From Clostridium algoriphilum (lineage in GTDB: Bacteria > Bacillota > Clostridia > Clostridiales > Clostridiaceae): a DNA stretch of 64,000 bases. The DNA lies in NCBI RefSeq assembly GCF_020443705.1, contig NZ_JAIZZK010000021.1:1-64000 (forward strand), written 5' to 3'. The translations under genes and the position numbers were made by a program. This document shows positions 18,337 to 27,880 of the stretch, piece by piece; position 1 is the stretch's first letter; each line of letters starts with the position of its first letter. Under the pieces are notes generated by a model, which did no database searches, was not told where the DNA came from, and saw only the letters and a list, made by a program, of their open reading frames with translations.

Positions 18337-19716
18337 ATGTTAGGACTTATTGGTATTATTATCTCTTTAGGACTTTTAATGTTTTTGGCCTATAGAGGGA
18401 TTACAGTTATTATTTTAGCACCAGTTTTAGCTCTATTAGCAGTTTTGTTTCAAACTGGACAGAGCCATATTTTAGCTAATTACACTGAAGTTTTTATGGT
18501 TAATTTTGCAGCATATGCTAAGACATATTTCCCAGTATTCTTACTAGGAGCAATATTTGGTAAAATAATGGATGATTCAGGAGCAGCTAAATCTATAGCT
18601 TATACCATTAGTAGTAAGCTAGGTAAAGATAAGGCAATCCTGGCCGTGGTTTTATCTTGTGCCATATTAACATATGGTGGCGTTTCATTATTTGTAGTTG
18701 CATTTGCAGTATATCCTATTGCAGCAGAATTATTTAGAGAGGCAGATATTCCAAAAAGATTTTTACCTGCGTCTATAGCGCTTGGTGCATTTACATTTAC
18801 TATGACAGCATTACCAGGAACACCACAAATACAAAATGCTATTCCAATGCCTTTTTTTGGAACAAATGCTTATGCAGCACCAATTATAGGGATTATAGGA
18901 TCAATAGTAATGTTTGGTGGCGGTATGTTATGGCTTACAAGAAGAACAAAAAAAGCTATGGCATTAGGTGAAGGATATGGTGATCATAAAGAAGAAGGAA
19001 TGAAACAAATTGATTTATCTAAATTACCTAAACTTTCATTATCTATAACTCCAATAATCTTAGTACTAGTTGTTAATTATTTATTAGGTAAATATGTTTT
19101 TTCTACAATGGATGGAGCGTACTTAAAAGATTTCGGTGGAATTAGCATATCAAAAGTACAAGGTATATGGAGTTTAATTTCAGCATTAGTTGTTGCTATA
19201 GTTGTTAGTTTGATTTTATTTTGGAAAAACCTTGAAAGTGTTACAAATACAGTTAATAAGGGGGCTATAGGTTCTTTGCTTGCAATTGCAAATACCTCTT
19301 CTGAAGTTGGTTATGGAAATGTTATTAAAACATTAGCAGGATTTGCTATACTTCAAGCTGGGATACTTGCAATACCAGGAACACCTCTTATTTCACTAGC
19401 AGCATCTACTAGTATTCTTGCAGGGATAACAGGTTCAGCATCAGGTGGTATGAGTATTGCTCTTGGAATATTAGGTAAAACATATATGGCAAAGGCTCAA
19501 GCTCTAGGAATTAATCCAGAAGTGTTCCATAGAATAGCAGCAATTGCCTGTGGTGGACTTGATACACTTCCACATAATGGTGCAGTAATAACTTTACTAG
19601 GTATAACAGGTTTGACTCATAAACAATCATATGTAGATATAGGAATGTGTACAGTTGTTATCCCTCTTATAGCTACAGCAGTGTGTATTATATTTGCATC
19701 TATGGGTGTTGTATAA
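18337..19716 (+). CDS. GntP-family permease
   Basis: A 459-residue polytopic membrane protein of the GntP (gluconate:H+ symporter) family. Family regions are FPVFLLGAIFGKIMDDSGAA, the Gly/Pro-rich ALPGTPQIQNAIPMPFFGT, and near the end AACGGLDTLPHNGAVITLLGITG. It lies between CoA-transferase genes and a 3-hydroxyacyl-CoA dehydrogenase, where GntP members often carry 3-hydroxybutyrate or acetoacetate rather than gluconate; that substrate is inferred from context. The ATG follows GGGGAGG. About 12 membrane segments are expected. Confidence 0.88.
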   Translation: MLGLIGIIISLGLLMFLAYRGITVIILAPVLALLAVLFQTGQSHILANYTEVFMVNFAAYAKTYFPVFLLGAIFGKIMDDSGAAKSIAYTISSKLGKDKAILAVVLSCAILTYGGVSLFVVAFAVYPIAAELFREADIPKRFLPASIALGAFTFTMTALPGTPQIQNAIPMPFFGTNAYAAPIIGIIGSIVMFGGGMLWLTRRTKKAMALGEGYGDHKEEGMKQIDLSKLPKLSLSITPIILVLVVNYLLGKYVFSTMDGAYLKDFGGISISKVQGIWSLISALVVAIVVSLILFWKNLESVTNTVNKGAIGSLLAIANTSSEVGYGNVIKTLAGFAILQAGILAIPGTPLISLAASTSILAGITGSASGGMSIALGILGKTYMAKAQALGINPEVFHRIAAIACGGLDTLPHNGAVITLLGITGLTHKQSYVDIGMCTVVIPLIATAVCIIFASMGVV

Positions 19717-19815
19717 TAAGTATCAACTTAACTACCTATGATATATAGCTGGATACAAACTGCTTTGTATCTAGGTAGTAAATGATAAAAAACAATTAAG
19801 GAGGTAAATCTGAAT

Positions 19816-20757
19816 ATGAAAATTAAAAACATTACAGTTATAGGTTCTGGTACCATGGGTCATGGTATTGCTCAATTATGTGCTGAATCAGGGTTAAAAG
19901 TAAATATATATGATATATCATTGGAGAATTTAAATAAAGGTTTTGAAAATATTAAAAAGAATCTTTCCCTGCTTATAGATAATGGCAAGCTCATAAAAGA
20001 AGAAGCAGAGGATATTTTAAAAAGAATATCTTTAGTAAGTGAATTAAAGGATGCTGTTTGTGATGTGCAACTAGTAATAGAATGTATAGCTGAAAATTTA
20101 GTAATAAAACAAAAGGTGTATGGAGAGTTAGATTCCTTATGTGATCCAAGTGTCATACTTGCATCAAATACATCAGGGTTAAGTCCATCGGATATATCAA
20201 AATATTTGAAACACCCAGAAAGAATGGTTGTAGCTCACTTTTGGTGTCCACCAGAATTGATTCCCTTAGTAGAAGTGGTACCAGGAGAAAAAACATCTAA
20301 GGAAGTAGTTGAAAAAACTGCAGAATGGATTACAGCAATAGGGAAACAGCCTGTTAAAATGAAAAAAGAATGCCTTGGATTTATAGGTAATAGAATGCAA
20401 CTTGCTCTTTTAAGGGAGGCTATGTATATAGTGGAGCAAGGCTTTGCAGACATTGAAGAAGTTGATAAAGCAGTTGAGTATGGTTTAGGACGCCGACTTC
20501 CAGTAACAGGACCACTATGTAGTGCAGATTTAGGAGGATTAGATATATTCAATAATATATCTACATACTTATTTAAAGATTTATGTAATTCTACGGAACC
20601 ATCTAAGTTACTTAAGGATAAAGTTGAAGCTGGAAATTTAGGAAGTAAAAGTGGTAAAGGGTTCTATGATTGGAACACAGAGAATTTAGAAAAGAAGCAA
20701 AAGGAACGTGCTGATGTACTTCTATACTTCTTGAAAAAAGATGAAAAAAATAAATAA
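19816..20757 (+). CDS. hbd: 3-hydroxyacyl-CoA dehydrogenase
   Basis: A 313-residue NAD(P)-dependent dehydrogenase. The dinucleotide motif Gly10-x-Gly12-x-x-Gly15 is in VIGSGTMGHGIAQ. Active-site blocks are ASNTSGLS, the catalytic His in VVAHFWCPPE and the Asn in FIGNRMQLAL. It would interconvert acetoacetyl-CoA and 3-hydroxybutyryl-CoA. It is about 30 residues longer than the classic 282-residue clostridial Hbd and the HFWCPPE segment differs from the usual HFFNP, so it may prefer another hydroxyacyl substrate or the reverse direction (compare the lambda-crystallin/carnitine-dehydrogenase branch). It is last in the ato operon, with a strong terminator after it. The enzyme class is sure, the substrate less so. 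Confidence 0.85.
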   Translation: MKIKNITVIGSGTMGHGIAQLCAESGLKVNIYDISLENLNKGFENIKKNLSLLIDNGKLIKEEAEDILKRISLVSELKDAVCDVQLVIECIAENLVIKQKVYGELDSLCDPSVILASNTSGLSPSDISKYLKHPERMVVAHFWCPPELIPLVEVVPGEKTSKEVVEKTAEWITAIGKQPVKMKKECLGFIGNRMQLALLREAMYIVEQGFADIEEVDKAVEYGLGRRLPVTGPLCSADLGGLDIFNNISTYLFKDLCNSTEPSKLLKDKVEAGNLGSKSGKGFYDWNTENLEKKQKERADVLLYFLKKDEKNK

Positions 20758-20810
20758 TATATGATTTTGGTGTGGCCAGGTAAACATGTGTATGAATACA
20801 CTAAAAACAA

Positions 20811-20860
20811 TAAGAGGTGTCTCAAAATGATTGCTTAATCATTTCGAGACACCTCTTATC
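20811..20860 (+). terminator. ato operon terminator, copy A
   Basis: A stem of about 20 pairs: AAGAGGTGTCTC.. with ..GAGACACCTCTT. A related hairpin lies at 22318-22372 with a compensated base pair (T-A here, C-G there). Confidence 0.9.
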
Positions 20861-20943
20861 TATTAAGATGTATCCGAAAACCGATATCAATTTGTTTCCT
20901 AATTTAATCTTAATAAAAACTTCCTAAAAAATAGTATATCATT

Positions 20944-21705
20944 TTAGCCTGCTGTCCAACCGCCATCTATAGTCATCATTGATCCAGTGATATGTGATCC
21001 TGCTTCTGAACATAGGAACATGGCTACGTCACCGATTGTATCTGGTTCAATCAGCTTCTTTATAACGGCCTTCTGAAGCATTATGTCAGATACAACTGCT
21101 TCCTTTGAAATTCCATGTGCCTTGGCCTGGGATTCAATCTGGCCGTCAACCAATGGAGTCCTTACATATGCAGGGCATATTGAATTTACTGTTATTCCAT
21201 ATTGTCCGCCCTCCAGTGCAGCTGTCTTGGTCAATCCAGCAAGACCATGCTTTGCTGAAACGTAAGCTGACTTGAATTCTGAAGCTACCAATCCATGCAT
21301 GGAGTTCATGTTTATTATCCTACCCCAGCCTTGCTGTTTCATCGATGGCCAGACATATTTGGTTAACAGGAATGGCGCTGTAAGCATTATCTTCATCATA
21401 AGATCCCACTTGTCTTCAGGAAAATCTTCAATTGGACTTACTGTCTGGATACCTGCGACGTTTACAAGAACGTCAACCTTTAAATATTTTTCCAGTGTGA
21501 AATCAACCAGGGCCTTGCAGTCTTCTCTCTTGCTTAAATCCGTTTTGAAATAGGTGGCACCCAATTTATCGGCTTCAATCTTCAGTTTTTCTTCATTGAT
21601 ATCCGCCATCACAATTTTTCCGCCATCTTTTGCAAAAGTCTGCGATATAGCTAGTCCTATACCACTTGCCGCACCAGTAACGATACATACTTTGTTTTCT
21701 AACAT
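20944..21705 (-). CDS. 3-hydroxybutyrate dehydrogenase-type SDR
   Basis: A 253-residue short-chain dehydrogenase with the NAD motif TGAASGIG near the N-terminus, NVAG, the catalytic Ser in NMNSMHG and Tyr-x-x-x-Lys in YVSAKHG. The VNSICPAYVRTPLVDGQI segment and overall length match D-3-hydroxybutyrate dehydrogenases, fitting the neighbouring ketone-body genes. The ATG at 21705 has AGGAGGG upstream; a TTG one codon earlier is also possible. Base composition is visibly more GC-rich than the flanking genes (many GCC, GTC, CTG-type codons), suggesting acquisition from elsewhere. It sits between two related terminators. Confidence 0.85.
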   Translation of the reverse strand: MLENKVCIVTGAASGIGLAISQTFAKDGGKIVMADINEEKLKIEADKLGATYFKTDLSKREDCKALVDFTLEKYLKVDVLVNVAGIQTVSPIEDFPEDKWDLMMKIMLTAPFLLTKYVWPSMKQQGWGRIINMNSMHGLVASEFKSAYVSAKHGLAGLTKTAALEGGQYGITVNSICPAYVRTPLVDGQIESQAKAHGISKEAVVSDIMLQKAVIKKLIEPDTIGDVAMFLCSEAGSHITGSMMTIDGGWTAG

Positions 21706-22045
21706 CAAACAATCCCTCCTAAACTAAATATAGTGTTTCACTTCTAATCATGCGATCAAACCCTCAACGAATGTCCTTATCCACCTCCTTGTTTATTCTG
21801 TATTGGGCTGAATCCACGACCCAACATATCTAATCCACTATTTCCGGTTTGAAATCCGAAGAACATCTCTGCGGGCTATTGAAAACGTTTAGATGGAAAT
21901 TCAAATAAGAGACTATTGCATATTCAACTATGGTCTTATTATATCATATATGCATTTTTTAAACATACTAATTTCAAAATATGGTAAATTATTTAATCTA
22001 TTAAATATTAATGAGACGACCGACGAAGATACAAATAAGTTGAAT

Positions 22046-22100
22046 AATTGACTAAGTCTTCTTGGGGCACTAGAAGTAGATCAAGAAGACTTAGTCAATT
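22046..22100. repeat. perfect 19-bp inverted repeat at pseudogene edge
   Basis: AATTGACTAAGTCTTCTTG at 22046-22064 is the exact reverse complement of 22082-22100, with a 17-base spacer. The right arm lies in the decayed atoA copy, at a spot where the intact gene has a different sequence. Confidence 0.85.
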
Positions 22101-22258
22101 GGATTGTACCAGGCAAAATGGTCTCAGGTATGGGTGGAATTTACTAATGAAGGCTTGTAATTACTGAAATCCATAAGGACACAACAGTCGAAGAAGTTAA
22201 GTCACTTACTGGAGCTGAATTAATAATATCAGAAAATCTAAAAATAATGGATGTATAA
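22059..22258 (+). pseudogene. decayed fragment of CoA-transferase subunit B
   Basis: Matches the last third of atoA (17480-18145) in pieces: LGALEVDQE.., [11 protein letters not shown], then after a deletion FTDKGL-equivalent codons and an almost perfect match to the final 35 codons, ending at the same stop (IMDV). No start codon or frame is preserved. It is followed by a copy of the operon terminator. Confidence 0.88.
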
Positions 22259-22317
22259 ATAAACAAATATGTTATACCTAGACATTAAACATATAATATG
22301 ATTATAAAAAGTTAATA

Positions 22318-22372
22318 AGAGGTGCCTCAAAATGATTATTAAATCATTTTGAGGCACCTCACCTCTTAGATA
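22318..22372. terminator. terminator, copy B, between atoA fragment and atoE
   Basis: Hairpin AGAGGTGCCTCAAAATGATT.. with ..AATCATTTTGAGGCACCTC, related to copy A at 20811 with compensatory change in the stem. It now lies downstream of the convergent atoE gene. Confidence 0.85.
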
Positions 22373-22436
22373 TTAAGATGTATTTAAAAAACATTACAAA
22401 TTAGTTTTCTAATTAACTATATTATAATAAAACTTA

Positions 22437-23783
22437 TTAAAAGAGAAACAATCCCAGTCCGATAATAATACCGGAGTATAATAAGTCAACAATACAAAAA
22501 CCCATTACGTCCTTAGCATTGAGTCCAGCAATTCCAAGAGCAGGTAATGCCCAAAATGGTTGAATCATGTTAGTCCATGCATCTCCCCAAGCAATAGCCA
22601 TAGCGGTTTTCGCAGCAGGTACACCTAAAGCTGCACCAGCAGGCATCATGATAGGAGCTTGAACAGCCCATTGTCCACCACCAGATGGTACAAAGAAGTT
22701 AACGAGTCCTGCACTTAAGAAAGTGAAGAGTGGGAAGGTATGTTTATTTGATATACTAACGAAAGAAGTAGACATAACCCCTGCAAGGGAAATCCCAGCA
22801 GCACTTGTACCTACCATCATACCCATAATACCTGCGTAGAACGGGAATTGAAGTATAATTCCAGCAGCTCCTTTAGCAGCGTCTGTAATTGCACCAACAA
22901 ATCTCTTAGGAGTTCGATGAAGAGCAACGCCTAGGAATAAGAAGATAGCATTAACAATATTTAAATCAAGAGTACCACCATTAACAAAATAATAAATAAT
23001 ATAACTAAAGCCCATAAGTGCTAATAACATTGAGATAATAGTGCTATTCTCAAGTTTATCAGCAGGAGTCATTGCCTCTTTAGCTATCATAACTTCTGGT
23101 TCCTCTACCAAAAGCTTCGAATCTATTGTAACAGTATTTTTTTTGTCCGGGTGCATAGCTTTGTTTATAAGAGGTAATGTTACTAAAAGTACAGCTAATA
23201 TGATTAAATTAAAACCTGAGAATAATGTCATACTGGTTGGTATAGCTGTAGTAACAGCACCTGCAGTAGCTTTTACTACTTCAGGACCACCCCCAGCAAC
23301 CACTAGTGGTATAGAACCAGAAAGACCAGCATGCCATACTAAAAAGCCTGAGTAAGCAGAAGCTATTAAAAGTCTATAATCTACACCTTTAACTTCTTTA
23401 GCTAATTCCTTAGCAAAAATAGCTCCAATTACAAGTCCAAAACCCCAGTTAATCCAGCAAGCTACAGTAGAAATAAGTGTAACAAGAATAATTGCTTGTG
23501 TTGGTGAGTTAGGGATTTTCGCAAGAGTTTTAAGACCCTTTTTAAAAGATGGTGCATTTGCAAGCGCATGGCCTGTAACTAATACTAATGCCATTTGCAT
23601 TGAAAAAGCGAGAAGTGTCCACAGACCTTTACTCCAGTGAACGGTCATAGCTAAAGGAGTTTGACCAGTAAGTAATACACCTAAAATCAATACAAAGAAG
23701 GTTAGAAGTACAGCAAATATGAACGGGTCTGGTAAATACTTTTGGACAATATTAACACAGGCTTTTGTAAATTTTTTAAACAT
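22437..23783 (-). CDS. atoE: short-chain fatty acid transporter AtoE
   Basis: A 448-residue polytopic membrane protein of the AtoE family. Strong signatures are KYLPDPFIFAVLLTF, ACWINWGFGLVIGAIFAKE, the AGLSGSIPL segment and the NFFVPSGGGQWAVQAP segment. It should carry short-chain acids such as acetoacetate or butyrate. The ATG is preceded by AAAGGGAGGAATAAAA. It faces the ato operon across the decayed bdh/atoA region and forms a second transport option beside GntP. Family assignment is secure. Confidence 0.93.
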   Translation of the reverse strand: MFKKFTKACVNIVQKYLPDPFIFAVLLTFFVLILGVLLTGQTPLAMTVHWSKGLWTLLAFSMQMALVLVTGHALANAPSFKKGLKTLAKIPNSPTQAIILVTLISTVACWINWGFGLVIGAIFAKELAKEVKGVDYRLLIASAYSGFLVWHAGLSGSIPLVVAGGGPEVVKATAGAVTTAIPTSMTLFSGFNLIILAVLLVTLPLINKAMHPDKKNTVTIDSKLLVEEPEVMIAKEAMTPADKLENSTIISMLLALMGFSYIIYYFVNGGTLDLNIVNAIFLFLGVALHRTPKRFVGAITDAAKGAAGIILQFPFYAGIMGMMVGTSAAGISLAGVMSTSFVSISNKHTFPLFTFLSAGLVNFFVPSGGGQWAVQAPIMMPAGAALGVPAAKTAMAIAWGDAWTNMIQPFWALPALGIAGLNAKDVMGFCIVDLLYSGIIIGLGLFLF

Positions 23784-23980
23784 TTTTATTCCTCCCTTTA
23801 AATATTTAGAAAAAAGATTTAATTTAAATTACTATTGGTTCTATTATTATTATTATTCTATATAATAATACATATTCCTTCTTTTATTAAAAGATTATCT
23901 ATTTATTTAGATAATATAATGTAAGTTAACAGAATAGAATAACATTTGAATGGCGTACTTGTATAAGACTTATTTAAACA

Positions 23981-24037
23981 GAGCAAAGCCTGCGAGAAAA
24001 TTAATCATCTCACAGGCTTTTTTTCATTATTTTGCTT
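23981..24037 (+). terminator. orphan terminator, copy 2 of the 57-bp element
   Basis: Nearly identical to 16321-16377. Its T-run is on the plus strand, but no plus-strand gene lies upstream here: both neighbours, atoE and cydC, are on the minus strand. It appears to be a stranded duplicate. Confidence 0.7.
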
Positions 24038-24158
24038 TAATAAAAGTAAATTTAATTGCTTATATACATTGGTATCATCCATCGTAGGTCTATAGGTAAC
24101 GATAAAAATCTTCATATTTAATCATCTTCTCATTTTTAACAATTTTCGGACTATTTTT

Positions 24159-25883
24159 TTATATATTAAGATATTGCTTTTGCATATTCCACAATTCGTA
24201 GTAAAGTCCATTTTTATTTAATAATTCAATGTGGGTTCCTCTCTCAACTATTGAGCCTTCATCCATTACTAAGATTTCATCCATAACTTCCATATTTACT
24301 AGTTTGTGAGTTACCCATATACAACTTTTATCCTTAATTAAATCATGAAGCTCCTGCACAACTTTTTTTTCTGTTTTTATGTCCAAACTTGCAGTAGGTT
24401 CGTCCAGTAGTATTATCTCGCTACTTTTTAATATAGCCCTGGCAATAATAAGTCTTTTTATTTCACCGCCTGATAGATTATAGCCATATTGGCCAAGTAA
24501 AGTATTTAAACCTTCAGGAAGTTCTTTGATTAAATCCATGATCTGAACTTTATTTAGTACTTTATTAATTTCATCAGCTGTAGCCTCGGTATTAGCTATT
24601 AGCAGATTTTCTTTAATTGTAGTATTAAAAGTATACGGAGTTTGATCAACATAAGTAAACACTTTTCTTATATCGTCAATTTGTAGATTTTTATAAGAGT
24701 CTCCATCAATAAATACATCTCCTATTTGATATTTAATGTAACCGAGCATTGCTTTAAGTAATGTACTTTTTCCACAACCACTTTTTCCGACTATTGCTAT
24801 TTTTTTCTTATAGGGTAATTCAAAAGACAACTCTTTGATGATATAATGTTCCTTATCTTTAATGCTTAAGTTATTTACTGAAATATCATAGCTTGCAATT
24901 GTCTTGTTTTTTAAGTTTTTTGGTTTGTGAGAATTACTGTCTATTATTGAAAAAATATTTTCACCACTACTATAAGAATCATTAAACTTATATACCACAA
25001 GTGACATTGGAATTATTGCTTCAAAAGAAGCCATAATCATAAGAGGAAGCATGGAATAGTAAATGCCACTCAATTTATTTGTTCCTACCATTACAGCAGT
25101 AAGCATTAAAGTTAAAACAATTAAGAGGCTTAATGCTACTGAATTAATACTTTCAACTAATGTGTTGATTATATTTTGTTTTTTTCGAAGTTTTGATAGT
25201 TCTTTATTAAGACTAATAAATTTTTCTGTGAATTCATCTTTTAAATTATAAATCTGGACTTCCACTATGCCTTTTAATATATCTAAGAGAGTTAAATTAA
25301 TATCATTTTTTAACTCTCTTTCTCTCCCAGAAAACATTTCATTCCATTTAAATAATATTACAGGTAAAACAAAGCCAGAGAATATATAAAAACATATATA
25401 AATAATAGAAACCTTCATACTAAAGTAAGAAATAAACACAGTTGTAATTATTCCTGTTAAAATTGCTATAATGAGTGGATAGAAGACTCTTAAATAGAAG
25501 TCCTTTAGTACATCCACATCATTAACTATTTTGCTGTATATATCTCCAGTCTTGAATTTAATAGTGTTTTCTGTATAATTTTCATTGAAGTTTTTAAAAA
25601 ACCAGGATCTAATGCCGCTTAACATCTTTAAAGTTGTATTATGAGAAAATATTCTCTCAGCGTATCTAAATACACCGCGAGATATACCAAAAAATCTTAC
25701 AATTACTATTAAGACTATCAAGTCTAAAACATCAGGACGAAGTGCTGACCTTGAAAGAAGTACCGCTGAGGTTGAGAGTAAACCTACATTTGCAAGTATT
25801 GTGAAAACTCCCATAACTATCGAGAGTAGAACAAAAAAAAATTGCTTTTTCATAAGTGCATTCATAACTTTAAATATTCTCAT
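24159..25883 (-). CDS. cydC: ABC exporter subunit CydC
   Basis: A 574-residue half-transporter: six membrane segments in the first 300 residues, then an ATPase domain with Walker A GKSGCGKST, signature NLSGGEIKR and Walker B IILLDEPTA. CydDC exports thiols or handles heme for cytochrome bd assembly. It overlaps the end of cydD by 4 bp (ATGA), so the two are coupled. The GFARYAERIFSHN-like stretch (GVFRYAERIFSHNTTL) is typical of CydC. The cytochrome bd genes themselves are destroyed upstream, so the role left for this exporter is unclear. It may persist for redox balance or be on the way to loss. Confidence 0.88.
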   Translation of the reverse strand: MRIFKVMNALMKKQFFFVLLSIVMGVFTILANVGLLSTSAVLLSRSALRPDVLDLIVLIVIVRFFGISRGVFRYAERIFSHNTTLKMLSGIRSWFFKNFNENYTENTIKFKTGDIYSKIVNDVDVLKDFYLRVFYPLIIAILTGIITTVFISYFSMKVSIIYICFYIFSGFVLPVILFKWNEMFSGRERELKNDINLTLLDILKGIVEVQIYNLKDEFTEKFISLNKELSKLRKKQNIINTLVESINSVALSLLIVLTLMLTAVMVGTNKLSGIYYSMLPLMIMASFEAIIPMSLVVYKFNDSYSSGENIFSIIDSNSHKPKNLKNKTIASYDISVNNLSIKDKEHYIIKELSFELPYKKKIAIVGKSGCGKSTLLKAMLGYIKYQIGDVFIDGDSYKNLQIDDIRKVFTYVDQTPYTFNTTIKENLLIANTEATADEINKVLNKVQIMDLIKELPEGLNTLLGQYGYNLSGGEIKRLIIARAILKSSEIILLDEPTASLDIKTEKKVVQELHDLIKDKSCIWVTHKLVNMEVMDEILVMDEGSIVERGTHIELLNKNGLYYELWNMQKQYLNI

Positions 25884-27613
25884 GATTCTTCTACCTCCGA
25901 CGATCCTACAAATTCATAATATTTGTTTTTATTATTAATAAGCTCTTCATGAGTACCCATTTCAACTAAATTACCAGCGTTAAGAACTATAATTTTATGG
26001 ATAGATTTTAGGGTATTCAATCTATGAGTTGCAATTAGTACAGTAGTTTCTTTTAGATAACCATTCATAAGATCCGTGAATAGTTCCTCGCTTTTGCAGT
26101 CCAAGGCTGAGCTAGGCTCATCTAATATTATCAACTGAGTGTCTTTAGCTAAAACTCTGGCGAGTGCAATCTTTTGAATTTCCCCACCACGTATAGCTAC
26201 ATTTTCTCCTTCACCAATAAGCGTCTGATATCCATCCTCTAGCTTGTTTTTTAGCTCTTCAATCTTTGTTAATTTATATATTTCATGAAGTTTTATAGGG
26301 TTCAATTCTTTAATTCCCAGGGTTACATTTGCTTCTAAGGTTTTATTAAAGATGTATGGGGATTGAGATGCTATCGAAATTTTACTTAAAAACTCTTCTT
26401 TATCAATGTAATTAATATCTTTGCCGTTTATAAAAACCATGCCATCACTTGGCTTTACAAAACCACTTAAAATGTTTATTAAAGTACTCTTTCCGCTACC
26501 AATTTCCCCAACTAGAGCAAATTTCTCTCCTTTTTTAATCTTAAAACTTAAATTATTAAGAGCTATTTTATCTCCATAAGAATAACTTAAATTTTTAACT
26601 TCTATTTCAGAAATATATTCACATGTATTAGTAGACTTACAGATTATATCTCCATATTCTAGTTCTTTTGTAATACTATCTATTTTTTCTATGGATACAG
26701 TTCCGTTTAGCGATGAATGGAATCTTAGACCTAAGTTTCTAATAGCTAAATAAAAATCAGGTGTAATTATAAGGATAAAGAAAGCACTGAGGAAAGTTAT
26801 TTTACCGTAGACTAATCTAAGTCCTAAATTTACTGCAATAATAGCTGTGCTTATAGTTGAAAAAAGTTCTAACACCAAGGCTGAAGAAAAGGATACTTTT
26901 AGAACTTCCATTGTTGCTTTTCTATAGTTTTCACTTGTTTTAAACACTTTGGATTCTTGTGTTTTACTTCTTTCAAATATTTTTAGAGTACTTAATCCCT
27001 GTAGCATATCTATAAAATGAAAACTTAAAAGACTAAGTTTTTTCCACTGTTTTTCATTTAGCTCCTTAGACTTATATCCAATAAGGATCATAAACAATGG
27101 AATCAGGGGATAAGTAAATATCATTATTAATGATGACCATTTGTCAATAAATGCTGTTACAATAATTAATATCATGGGAATTATAACAGCGGAAGCAGCT
27201 TGTGGAATATACTGAGAATAATAGGGGGTAATCATTTCAGCACCATCAGTTAAGGTATTAATGATTTCTCCTAATTTCTTTTTTTTAACTTTATAGGGAT
27301 TGCCCGTTATAATTGACTTGAAACTTTTCTCCTTTATATTTTCCTTTATATCCTCAGCAGAGTTTTTAATATAAGATTGGATTAAAAAGTTAACTAAAGC
27401 TTTAATAACAGCAGTTAATAGAAATAGAACTAAATAAATGTTTATCCTATTAACAGTTTCTTTTTTTATAAAAACTTTGTTAACTATTGTTGCTAAAATG
27501 TAAGCTGAAACCACTATAAATATACCCATTAATAATGGTTCCAGTATAATTAGTGGTTTATAATATTTTTTATAACTACTTTCTTTTAATAATCTAGTAT
27601 TTAGCATTGTCAT
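25880..27613 (-). CDS. cydD: ABC exporter subunit CydD
   Basis: A 577-residue half-transporter with six membrane helices, then an ATPase domain with Walker A GEIGSGKST, a degenerate signature IRGGEIQK and Walker B LIILDEPSS. It pairs with CydC, whose gene overlaps by 4 bp. The GEIINTLTDGAEMITPYYSQYIPQ coupling region is typical of CydD. The ATG pair at the start follows AAGGAGAGTAAGT, which overlaps the last codons of the decayed cydB copy. Both ABC genes look intact. Confidence 0.88.
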   Translation of the reverse strand: MTMLNTRLLKESSYKKYYKPLIILEPLLMGIFIVVSAYILATIVNKVFIKKETVNRINIYLVLFLLTAVIKALVNFLIQSYIKNSAEDIKENIKEKSFKSIITGNPYKVKKKKLGEIINTLTDGAEMITPYYSQYIPQAASAVIIPMILIIVTAFIDKWSSLIMIFTYPLIPLFMILIGYKSKELNEKQWKKLSLLSFHFIDMLQGLSTLKIFERSKTQESKVFKTSENYRKATMEVLKVSFSSALVLELFSTISTAIIAVNLGLRLVYGKITFLSAFFILIITPDFYLAIRNLGLRFHSSLNGTVSIEKIDSITKELEYGDIICKSTNTCEYISEIEVKNLSYSYGDKIALNNLSFKIKKGEKFALVGEIGSGKSTLINILSGFVKPSDGMVFINGKDINYIDKEEFLSKISIASQSPYIFNKTLEANVTLGIKELNPIKLHEIYKLTKIEELKNKLEDGYQTLIGEGENVAIRGGEIQKIALARVLAKDTQLIILDEPSSALDCKSEELFTDLMNGYLKETTVLIATHRLNTLKSIHKIIVLNAGNLVEMGTHEELINNKNKYYEFVGSSEVEES

Positions 27614-27624
27614 ACTTACTCTCC

Positions 27625-27775
27625 TTAATATTCTAATTCTTTAGTTGTAACTCGTTTTCTAAATATCCAATAACTCCATATTTGATAACCATAAAACTAT
27701 GGGTACAAATATTAATGCTACCTTTGGCGTAAGTTAAAGGGTGTTTGAACTGGAAGAAGCATTAGCAATTGTAAG
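27625..27775 (-). pseudogene. cydB: C-terminal remnant of cytochrome bd subunit II
   Basis: Reading the minus strand gives LTIANASSS, a stop, then PKVALIFVPIV, a frameshift, and YQIWSYWIFRKRVTTKELEY followed by a stop just before cydD. This is the characteristic CydB C-terminus. The rest of the gene is missing. Confidence 0.85.
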
Positions 27776-27873
27776 ATTTTCATTGGTAGGTTTTTAACAA
27801 GGTAGTTGCCTTGTGCATCACCCATGCCAGCTACTAAAATAGTGGAAACTATAGCCATTATTAGACTGATTTA
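27776..27873 (-). pseudogene. cydA: internal remnant of cytochrome bd subunit I
   Basis: The minus strand reads LIMAIVSTILVAGMGDAQGNYLVKNLPMKI, which matches the CydA block around GDAQG...QPMK. It joins directly to the CydB remnant out of frame, marking the deletion that removed most of both genes. Confidence 0.82.
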
Positions 27874-27880
27874 AATTATG

